Assembly (NCBI GenBank): GCA_046730475.1
Contig: JBKPIY010000044.1
Span: forward strand, 1-19,153
Reading direction: 5' to 3'
DNA length: 19,153 nucleotides
Origin: JBKPIY01 sp046730475
GTDB taxonomy: Bacteria > Actinomycetota > Thermoleophilia > Solirubrobacterales > 70-9
This document shows, piece by piece, positions 13,819 through 19,153 of this stretch. The translations under genes and the position numbers were made by a program. The notes under the pieces were generated by a model that worked only from the letters and a program-made list of their open reading frames with translations, was not told the origin of the DNA and searched no databases. Position 1 is the first letter of the stretch; every line of letters starts with the position of its first letter.

Positions 13819-14562
13819 ATGCAGACCGACCCCGCATCGGGTGTGGGCGTCCTGGCCGCCCTCGCGGCCGGCCTCGTCTCCTTCCTCTCCCCCTGCGTCC
13901 TCCCGCTCGTGCCGGGCTATATCTCGGCGGTCACGGGTGTCGCCTACGCCGACCTCGAAACGGCGAGCTGGCGCCGGGTTCTGGTCCCGAGCCTGCTCTT
14001 CTGCGCCAGCTTCTCGGCGATCTTCATCCTCCTCGGGTTGAGCGCGACCGGGCTCGGAAGCGCCCTCAACCAGCACCGCCAGGTGCTCGAGAAGGTGGCG
14101 GCGGCCCTGATCATCACGATGGGGGTGCTGTTCGTCGCCGCCTTCTTCTTCACCCGCCTCAACCGCGAGTGGCACGTCGAGGGCCTCCTCGCCCGCGCCG
14201 GGCGCGGTGGGCCGCTGGTCGCCGGGGCCGCCTTCGCGATCGCTTGGACGCCGTGCATCGGCCCCACCCTGAGCGCGATCCTGGCCGCCGCTGCCCTGTC
14301 GGGGTCGGCCGGCCACGGCGCCTTCCTGCTCGCCGTCTACTCCGCGGGCCTCGCGCTCCCCTTCCTGCTGTCGGCGCTCGCCTTCAGCCGGATGACGACG
14401 GCGTTCGCCGTCGTCAAACGCCACTACCGGGCGATCATGGCGGGCGGCGGGCTGATCCTGATCGCGATGGGCGTGCTGATCTGGACAAACGAGCTCACCC
14501 GCCTGAACAGCGAGGCCCAGCGGCTCCTCAACGACGCCCATCTCAACTTCTTCAACGTCTGA
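13819..14562 (+). CDS. ccdA: Cytochrome c biogenesis protein CcdA family (membrane thiol-disulfide transporter)
   Basis: The 247-residue integral membrane protein passes electrons from cytosolic thioredoxin to extracytoplasmic thiol partners. About six hydrophobic helices are visible. The paired redox cysteines are C26 in SFLSPCVLPLVPGY and C146 in AIAWTPCIGPTLSA, the classical CcdA/DsbD-beta positions and contexts. The ATG at 13819 (MQTDPASGVG) gives the normal N-terminus; an upstream in-frame ATG at 13753 would add 22 non-family residues. RBS is weak (AAGG). The truncated hydrolase begins 14 bases after its stop and a thioredoxin-fold protein follows, a plausible redox group, although that protein lacks an export signal and so would be cytosolic. 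No cytochrome c maturation partners (ResB, ResC) lie in the window. Confidence 0.92.
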   Translation: MQTDPASGVGVLAALAAGLVSFLSPCVLPLVPGYISAVTGVAYADLETASWRRVLVPSLLFCASFSAIFILLGLSATGLGSALNQHRQVLEKVAAALIITMGVLFVAAFFFTRLNREWHVEGLLARAGRGGPLVAGAAFAIAWTPCIGPTLSAILAAAALSGSAGHGAFLLAVYSAGLALPFLLSALAFSRMTTAFAVVKRHYRAIMAGGGLILIAMGVLIWTNELTRLNSEAQRLLNDAHLNFFNV

Positions 14563-14576
14563 GACACCGAGGGCCG

Positions 14577-14951
14577 ATGAGCGCGCCCCCGAATTGCCGC
14601 TTCACGGGCGACGGCGTCACCTGCGCCGCCTGGTCTTTGCGCGGCGAGGGGGATCGCTATCTCACCGGATCCGGTCGCCCTTGCGTGGTGATCGCCCACG
14701 GGTTGGCGGGGACTCGCGACTTCGGCCTCCGGCCCTACGCCCGCCCGTTCGCATTGGCGGGGCTCGATGTCCTCCTTTTCGACTACCGCTGCTTCGGCGA
14801 CTCGGCCGGGGAGCCGCGCCAGCTCGGCCCCCCCGCCCGCCACCGCGCCGACTACCGCGCCGACCACCGCGCCGCGGTCGAGCGCCGCCACCTCTCCCCC
14901 GGTCCGCTTGCCTGCACCGCCGCCCCCGCCGGCTCTGCGGCCGCCGCCTGA
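14577..14951 (+). pseudogene. Alpha/beta hydrolase, truncated (N-terminal part only)
   Basis: The first 80 codons look like a serine hydrolase of the dienelactone hydrolase/X-Pro peptidase type: TCAAWSLRGEGD, VVIAHGLAGTRDFGLRPYAR with FALAGLDVLLFDYRCFGDSA and GEPRQL. That covers the first strands and the oxyanion-hole HG motif. The nucleophile elbow (GxSxG), Asp and His that should follow over another 180-200 residues are absent. After EPRQL the sequence becomes Pro/Ala/Arg-rich low complexity built on a 12-bp tandem repeat and stops at 14951. The short 124-residue frame is open and could be translated, but cannot be a hydrolase. It sits between ccdA (14 bases away) and the thioredoxin gene (28 bases away). 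Confidence 0.72.
14840..14875. repeat. Three tandem 12-bp units
   Basis: CCACCGCGCCGA, CTACCGCGCCGA and CCACCGCGCCGC follow one another just where the hydrolase homology ends. The array is in a low-complexity stretch that probably grew by slippage. Confidence 0.75.
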
Positions 14952-14979
14952 GACCGGCCTCCGGCTACCCTCTGAGGGG

Positions 14980-15747
14980 ATGACAATCGACGTCACCGAA
15001 GCGGACTTCAACCAGCGCGTGATCGAGCGCTCGCGGGAGCTGCCCGTGGTGGTCGACTTCTGGGCCGAGTGGTGCGGACCGTGCCGGGTGCTGGGCCCGC
15101 TCCTCGAGCGGGAGGTCGCCAAGCGCGGCGGGGCGATCGAGCTGGTCAAGGTCGACACCGACCGCAGCCCCAACCTGGCGCTGGAGTTCCAGACCTCGAG
15201 CATCCCTGCGGTCAAGGCCTTCCGGGACGGCGTGGTCGTGGCCGAGTTCGTAGGGGCCCAGCCGCCCGCGGCGGTCTCCGCCTTCCTCGACGGCCTGGTG
15301 CCCTCCGAGGCGGACGAGCTCGCCGCCGCCGGCGATGAGGCCTCACTGCGCCGGGCGCTCGAGCTCGATCCCCGCCATCTCGACGCCGCCCGCGCCCTCG
15401 CCCGGGAGCTGCTGTCGCGAGGCGACGCCGCGGACGCTCGAGACGTCCTCGCCCCCTTCGCCACCGACTTCGTCGCCGACGGCCTCCTCGCTCGGGCGCA
15501 GCTGTCGTTCGACGGCGCCGGCGCCCCCGAGGCCGCCACCGAGGCCCTCGAGCGGGGGCTCTCGGCCTGGGACGCCGACGATCGCCAGGAGGCCCTCGAG
15601 GCCCTCCAGGAGGCGCTGTCCGAGGGCCCCGATCCGGAGTGGCGCGACATGATCCGGCGGGTGATGGTGGCGATCTTCACCGAGCTCGGCGCGGACGACC
15701 CGCTTGCGCGCGAGCACCGCCGCCGCCTCGCCGCTGCGCTCAACTAA
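14980..15747 (+). CDS. Thioredoxin-domain protein with TPR-like C-terminus (CnoX/YbbN-like)
   Basis: The 255-residue protein has a thioredoxin fold (about residues 1-110) with the active site W31-C32-G33-P34-C35 (FWAEWCGPCR), the VDTDRSPNLALEFQTSSIPA region containing the cis-Pro, and a C-terminal helical half. That half has TPR-like units (ALELDPRHLDAARALARELL and the tail ALEALQEALSEGPDPEWRDM). This architecture matches the CnoX (YbbN) family, holdase chaperones that protect proteins under oxidative stress; unlike E. coli CnoX, the intact CGPC motif suggests real disulfide reductase activity. No signal peptide, so cytosolic. The ATG at 14980 is directly preceded by GAGGGG, a very short spacing; it is the natural domain start. 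The clean frame contrasts with the broken hydrolase just before it. Confidence 0.9.
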   Translation: MTIDVTEADFNQRVIERSRELPVVVDFWAEWCGPCRVLGPLLEREVAKRGGAIELVKVDTDRSPNLALEFQTSSIPAVKAFRDGVVVAEFVGAQPPAAVSAFLDGLVPSEADELAAAGDEASLRRALELDPRHLDAARALARELLSRGDAADARDVLAPFATDFVADGLLARAQLSFDGAGAPEAATEALERGLSAWDADDRQEALEALQEALSEGPDPEWRDMIRRVMVAIFTELGADDPLAREHRRRLAAALN

Positions 15748-15787
15748 TCCGCGGCGAACCACGGACCCGCGGCGCCGTGAGGGGCGC

Positions 15788-16123
15788 TCAGCCCGCTTCG
15801 CGCTCGCGGGGACCGTTCGGCACCGCGACCTCGACCGGGATCCCGAGGGCCTCCGCCTCCTCGATCCCCTCCCCCTCGAGGTCGCGGGAGCAGACGATCC
15901 GGAAGCGGCCGGTGGCGATTCCCGGGTCGGCGACGATCGGCAGGCCGCGGATCTCCTCCCAGCCCAGGCGCTCGACCTCGAACGGGTTCATCCGCACCTC
16001 CGCCGCCGGGAAGGCGCAGTTGCGGTTGTGCTGGTCGATCGCCCTGGAGATCGCCTCGAGGTTCTTCGCCTCCGACCTCGTCACCGGGATCACCTTAGAC
16101 AATTGCCCTCGCCCCGAGCGCAC
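15788..16123 (-). CDS. Small conserved-looking protein, unknown function
   Basis: Up to 111 residues from a GTG at 16123; a second GTG at 16093 would give a 101-residue product starting VIPVTRSEAKNLEA. The sequence is hydrophilic, without signal peptide or membrane helix. Noticeable segments are LEAISRAIDQHNRNCAFPAA, VRMNPFEVERLGWEEIRGLP and an end rich in charged residues. It reads like a real protein (balanced composition, NPFEVERLGW pattern) but I recognise no domain. It converges with the thioredoxin gene (40-bp gap) and is divergent from the LuxR-type regulator, sharing a 117-bp intergenic region. Confidence 0.68.
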   Translation of the reverse strand: MRSGRGQLSKVIPVTRSEAKNLEAISRAIDQHNRNCAFPAAEVRMNPFEVERLGWEEIRGLPIVADPGIATGRFRIVCSRDLEGEGIEEAEALGIPVEVAVPNGPREREAG

Positions 16124-16240
16124 GAGGCGCTGCGCAGGGTGGCTTGAGCGCAGTTCCGTGACGACGCGACAACCACTAGCGCCGTCCCTCCCTGGCCGTT
16201 AGGATTTAGAACATCCGTCCAGTCAGCGAGAGGAGAACCG

Positions 16241-16954
16241 GTGGCAGTTTCGGTTATGCCCAGATCCATCGCAACAGGGGTGACGCGGAAACGGTCGCGG
16301 GTGATGCGCGTCCTCATTCTCGCGGAAGTCGGCTTTTACCGAGAGGCGCTGGCGGGATCGCTGGGGCGCGATCCCCGCTTCGAGGTGGTCGGCGTCGCGG
16401 CCGCCCTCGAGCAGGCCCTCGCAGGGGTCGAGGATCATTGGCCCGATATCGTCCTGGTGGACATGCCCGCAACCGTGAGCGCCGGGGCGGTGCGGGCGCT
16501 GTCCCGAGCGGCGCCCAGGGTCAAGGTGATCGCTCTGGGCGTCCCGGAGGTGGGGGGAGACGTGATCGCCCTGGCCGAGGCGGGGGCCTCCGGCTACGTG
16601 GGGCGCGACGGGTCGACCGAGGACCTGGCGGCGACGATCGAGAGCGTCGCCCGGGGCGAGATGCTGTGCTCACCCGAGGTCGCCGGGACCCTGTTCCGGC
16701 GCTTGGGGGCGCTCGCCGAGCGTCGGGTCGAGGTGCTCGTGGGGCGGCTGACGGCGCGAGAGCTCGACGTCCTGCGCCTGATCGAGGAGGGGCTCTCGAA
16801 CAAGGAGATCGCCAGGGCGCTCTCGATCGAGCTGCCGACGGTCAAGAACCACGTCCACAGCATCCTCGAGAAGCTGAACGTGCGTCGCCGCACCGAGGCT
16901 GCCGCGCGCGCCCGCCGCTACGGCCTCCTGGACCTCGTCCTCCCCGGAGCCTGA
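16241..16954 (+). CDS. NarL/LuxR-family response regulator with atypical receiver
   Basis: The 237-residue protein pairs a receiver domain (about residues 22-145) with a LuxR-type helix-turn-helix (about 168-233: LTARELDVLRLIEEGLSNKE followed by IARALSIELPTVKNHVHSIL and EKLNVRRRTEA). The likely phosphoacceptor D74 (IVLVDMP) is present. However, the acidic pair that binds Mg2+ is replaced (VLILAEVGFYREAL has A-E where D-D/E-D is usual), and the conserved Lys after strand 5 appears to be Arg or Gly (GYVGRDGS). It may therefore signal without normal phosphorylation. The GTG at 16241 is supported by GAGGAG 5 bases upstream; an ATG at 16304 would cut a 21-residue basic extension. No histidine kinase is nearby, so it is an orphan regulator here. 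Targets unknown. Confidence 0.9.
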   Translation: MAVSVMPRSIATGVTRKRSRVMRVLILAEVGFYREALAGSLGRDPRFEVVGVAAALEQALAGVEDHWPDIVLVDMPATVSAGAVRALSRAAPRVKVIALGVPEVGGDVIALAEAGASGYVGRDGSTEDLAATIESVARGEMLCSPEVAGTLFRRLGALAERRVEVLVGRLTARELDVLRLIEEGLSNKEIARALSIELPTVKNHVHSILEKLNVRRRTEAAARARRYGLLDLVLPGA

Positions 16955-17139
16955 TCGAGCCGTCGCTTGCCCCGGAGGCACGGTCCCCTGCCTATGGCTA
17001 CAGGTGTTGATGGGCGGCGTGAGCGGCGAAGGACGACGGAGACGGCTCCCGCGCGTCCATATCCGTCGAGTCAGGGCTGATCCCGGCTCATAGATCGGAC
17101 GCCCCGGTGCGGTCTGCGGCGGCCCCTACTCTGGCGGGG

Positions 17140-18267
17140 GTGAGCCCATCGCGACCCCGGCCCCAGGTCTTCGCCCACGTCGACATGGACGCCTTCTACG
17201 TCTCGGTCGAGCTGCTGCGGCGGCCGGAGCTTCGCGGGCGGCCCGTGATCGTCGCCAACGGGCGCAGCGCTCACTCCCGCGGGGTGGTGATGACCGCCTC
17301 CTACGAGGCGCGGGAGTTCGGCGTGCACTCCGCCCTCCCCCTGGCAATCGCCTATCGCCGCTGTCCCCAGGCCGTCCTCGTCCCAAGCGACATGGCGCTC
17401 TACCGCCGCGCCTCGGAGGTGGTGATGGAGGTGCTCGCGGAGTTCAGCGATTCGGTTGAGCGCGCTGGCCTGGACGAGGCGTACATCGATTTGTCGGCCT
17501 CGATCGTCCCCCAGTCGCGGGCACGGGAGCTGAAGGCGGCCGTGCGCGAGCGGACCCGCCTCACCTGCTCGGTCGGCCTTGGGCCGAACAAGCTGCTCGC
17601 CAAGATCGCCTCCGACCTCGACAAGCCCGACGGCCTCTGCACCCTGCGCGCGGAGGAGATGATCGACGCGGTCGGCGAGCGCGCCGCCACCCTGATCCCC
17701 GGGGTGGGCCCGAGGACCGCCAGGCGCCTGGAGGCGGCCGGAGTCCGGACCGTGGCCGAGCTCGCCCGCGCCGATCAGGCCGAGCTGGCCCGGGCGCTGG
17801 GGCCCAACCTGGGGCGCGAGCTGCGCGAGCGCGCCAACGGAATCGACCGCCGTCCGCTCGAGACCTCGACGGTGCGCAAGTCGGAGAGTCGCGAGACGAC
17901 CTTCGACGCCGACCTGCGCGATCGGCACACCCTGGTAGAGACGATCGAACGCCTCACCGATTCGCTTTGCCGGGGCCTCGCCGACGGGGGCCACCGGGGT
18001 CGGACGATCACCCTGAAGGTGCGCCTTGCCCCCTTCAAGACCCACACTCGCTCGCGTACCCTGCCCGAGGCCACCGCCGACCCGGCGGTGATCGGCGCGG
18101 TCGCCACCGAGCTCCTCGACCGGTTCGGGCCGCCCGCGCCCGTCCGCCTGATCGGGGTCGGCGTCTCCTCCCTGGATATCCCGCCCGGCCGCGCGGGCGG
18201 CCCGGCGGGTGCCCTCCCGCGCCCGAGGGAGGGCACCCGCGGGCCGCGCACGCTCGACACGGGTTGA
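17140..18267 (+). CDS. dinB: DNA polymerase IV (Y-family), C-terminus atypical
   Basis: The 375-residue error-prone polymerase copies past damaged bases. Motifs in order: VFAHVDMDAFYVSVELLRRP (first metal Asp and the Tyr gate region), SRGVVMTASYEAREFGV, GLDEAYIDLS (catalytic DE), TCSVGLGPNKLLAKIASDLD, the helix-hairpin-helix IPGVGPRTARRLEAAGVRTV, and the little-finger domain with RKSESRETTFDADL and ITLKVRL. The protein ends SSLDIPPGRAGGPAGALPRP and a short Gly/Arg tail; the usual C-terminal clamp-binding motif (QLSLF-like) is not seen. A stable hairpin occupies that tail (18205-18240). The GTG at 17140 gives the normal start (SPSRPRPQVFAHVDMD); a GTG at 17107 would add 11 residues. It converges with the RlpA-like gene. 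The 185-bp gap before it holds nothing I can name. Confidence 0.92.
   Translation: MSPSRPRPQVFAHVDMDAFYVSVELLRRPELRGRPVIVANGRSAHSRGVVMTASYEAREFGVHSALPLAIAYRRCPQAVLVPSDMALYRRASEVVMEVLAEFSDSVERAGLDEAYIDLSASIVPQSRARELKAAVRERTRLTCSVGLGPNKLLAKIASDLDKPDGLCTLRAEEMIDAVGERAATLIPGVGPRTARRLEAAGVRTVAELARADQAELARALGPNLGRELRERANGIDRRPLETSTVRKSESRETTFDADLRDRHTLVETIERLTDSLCRGLADGGHRGRTITLKVRLAPFKTHTRSRTLPEATADPAVIGAVATELLDRFGPPAPVRLIGVGVSSLDIPPGRAGGPAGALPRPREGTRGPRTLDTG
18205..18240. terminator. 14-bp perfect inverted repeat inside the 3' end of dinB
   Basis: GCGGGTGCCCTCCC (18205-18218) pairs perfectly with 18227-18240 around an 8-base loop; with one bulged G the stem continues about seven more pairs (GCGGCCC with GGGCCGC). 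It ends 27 bases before the dinB stop. No T-run follows. It could act as a terminator for dinB or for both convergent genes. Confidence 0.6.
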
Positions 18268-18294
18268 GCCCGCCTGCACCGAGCCGGCCCGCGT

Positions 18295-18987
18295 CTATCG
18301 CGTCGTCAGGACAGTGCCGACGGTCCCGAACCGGAGGCGATTCCTGGTCGCCTCGGTGAGGTCGTACTCCCGGCCTGCCGCGTAGGGGCCGCGGTCGATC
18401 ACGGGCACGGTCACGGTCCGCTTGCCGTGCCGGAGGGTCACCTTGGCGCCGCAGCGAAGCGTCTGGTTGGCGACGCCCTGGATCCCGGGTGTCAGGGTCC
18501 GCCCGCAGGCGGTCGAGTTCCCGTACAGGCCCGGCCCGTAGTACGACGCGATCGCCGGCCGAAACACGTTCACGCGCTTGGCGGGCGAGCGGTCCTTGGT
18601 CGCGGTTGCGGTCCGATAGGCGATCGCGACCGCCCGGTAGACGCCGGAGCGCGGGGCGCGCCAGCGAATCCGGAACCGGCCGTGGTGGCCGGCCCTGACG
18701 GTCCGCACCTTTCTGTCGTCCAGGGTGATCGTGATCCGGCGGGTTCCGAGGTGCGGCCACACCCTGCCTCGCGCCTCGGCGATCCGCCCGCTGAGGACGT
18801 TGCGCTTCACGTGCAGCACCACCCGCGTCTCCATCCGGACCCCGCGGGCGTCGTTCGTTTCCAGGCTCGACGGTTGCGTCAGCCCTTCGCTCTGGGCCCC
18901 TGCCGGGCCCGGCGTGGTCGTCAATCCGGCGGCGGCGCAGAACAGCGCGAGCACCGACCGTCTCCGCGCCTTGCGGAAGCGATGCAA
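18295..18987 (-). CDS. Secreted RlpA-like double-psi beta-barrel protein
   Basis: The 230-residue protein starts with a basic, hydrophobic signal peptide (RRRSVLALFCAAAGLTTTPG, cleavage probably after PAGA). A middle beta-rich region follows (VVLHVKRNVLSGRIAEARGR, then ITITLDDRKVRTVRAG and GRFRIRWRAPRSGVYRAVAI), resembling an Ig/carboxypeptidase-like spacer. The C-terminal domain is a double-psi beta-barrel of the RlpA type: IASYYGPGLYGNSTACGRTL, GVANQTLRCGAKVTL, VPVIDRGPYAAGREYDLTEA. RlpA proteins bind or cleave denuded peptidoglycan at division sites; the Asp of VIDRGPY is the equivalent of the catalytic or binding acid. No SPOR domain is present. The start is a TTG at 18987 with AAGG 7 bases upstream. 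Convergent with dinB, 27 bases between the stops. Confidence 0.87.
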   Translation of the reverse strand: MHRFRKARRRSVLALFCAAAGLTTTPGPAGAQSEGLTQPSSLETNDARGVRMETRVVLHVKRNVLSGRIAEARGRVWPHLGTRRITITLDDRKVRTVRAGHHGRFRIRWRAPRSGVYRAVAIAYRTATATKDRSPAKRVNVFRPAIASYYGPGLYGNSTACGRTLTPGIQGVANQTLRCGAKVTLRHGKRTVTVPVIDRGPYAAGREYDLTEATRNRLRFGTVGTVLTTR

Positions 18988-19153
18988 GAGAACACCTTGC
19001 CTTCCTGGTCGCCTACGGGGTCAGCTGAAGGGCTCGCGGTGGCCCTGACGAGCCTTGCCGCTGAGGGCCGAGCACCGCCCCCTTCGCCCCGGCCGGCGGC
19101 GTCGATTCGGCGTTCAGCAGACGCTCAGCCAAATCGATTGCGGCTCCCTGAAG
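18988..19153. other. Right-edge intergenic sequence, nothing recognised
   Basis: This is the upstream side of the RlpA-like gene, with its AAGG RBS at the left end. No gene, repeat or promoter pair could be supported before the window ends. Confidence 0.4.

Noticed and set aside
13545..13820. N-terminal extension of the lipoprotein
   Set aside because: The signal sequence and lipobox begin at 13544; the upstream frame runs through a large inverted repeat and has no protein-like composition.
16200..16205. TAGGAT as a -10 box for the LuxR-type regulator
   Set aside because: No acceptable -35 hexamer lies 16-18 bases upstream, so a single hexamer was not enough to call a promoter.
17071..18279. 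Long open frame antisense to dinB
   Set aside because: Shadow of a well-conserved polymerase gene; no recognisable domain.
1..19153. CRISPR array, prophage, toxin-antitoxin pair or biosynthetic cluster
   Set aside because: No regularly spaced direct repeats, phage structural genes, paired small toxin/antitoxin genes or assembly-line enzymes were seen.

Overview
The window is high-GC DNA with the codon habits of an actinobacterium. The best guess is a soil Thermoleophilia lineage (Solirubrobacterales or Gaiellales type). This rests on a secreted protein of the Asn-rich 'IKNGAVTTKKL' type (6858-7526), an excalibur-thermonuclease remnant, a DUF2961 remnant and frequent GTG starts. No rRNA, CRISPR array or complete tRNA is visible, so the placement is an inference.

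The left half (1-9.1 kb) is a mobile-element and gene-decay zone. In order it holds: an IS110-type transposase running off the left edge with a ruined N-terminus; an intact IS982-type element (about 957-1940) that ends exactly at the stop codon of an aldo/keto reductase; a GH15 glucoamylase-like pseudogene with two frameshifts and a deletion that removes the catalytic acid; an intact Fe/Mn superoxide dismutase; the first 51 codons of a second, divergent IS982 transposase; an IS1595-type element with clear inverted repeats and an 8-bp target duplication but a twice-frameshifted transposase; a secreted or anchored Asn-rich protein with a strong terminator; the first 36 codons of a MarR regulator with an operator-like palindrome upstream; a tRNA-Met(CAU)-like 3' half; and remnants of an excalibur-thermonuclease gene and a DUF2961 gene carrying at least six frameshifts between them.

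The right half (9.1-19.15 kb) is ordinary, mostly intact chromosome. It holds a small two-helix membrane protein; a HEAT-repeat protein nearly coupled to a secreted endoglycoceramidase-like GH5 hydrolase; an NTF2-like protein followed by a DUF72 protein; a small lipoprotein convergent with DUF72; then CcdA, a truncated alpha/beta hydrolase and a thioredoxin-TPR (CnoX-like) protein in one direction. These are followed by a small unknown protein divergent from a NarL/LuxR-type regulator with an atypical receiver, a Y-family DNA polymerase IV, and a secreted RlpA-like double-psi beta-barrel protein.

Functional links: CcdA plus the thioredoxin-fold protein suggest thiol-redox or protein-quality roles. 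AKR, GH15 and SOD sit in one direction between IS remnants and may once have been a small stress or carbohydrate cluster. I see no convincing new multi-gene defence or biosynthetic system. The most unusual signals are the IS/AKR stop-codon junction, the tRNA 3'-half next to a truncated MarR gene, a 22-bp inverted repeat at 13574-13630, the polymerase IV gene whose end is a giant hairpin instead of a clamp-binding motif, and the concentration of single-base indels in the left half only.
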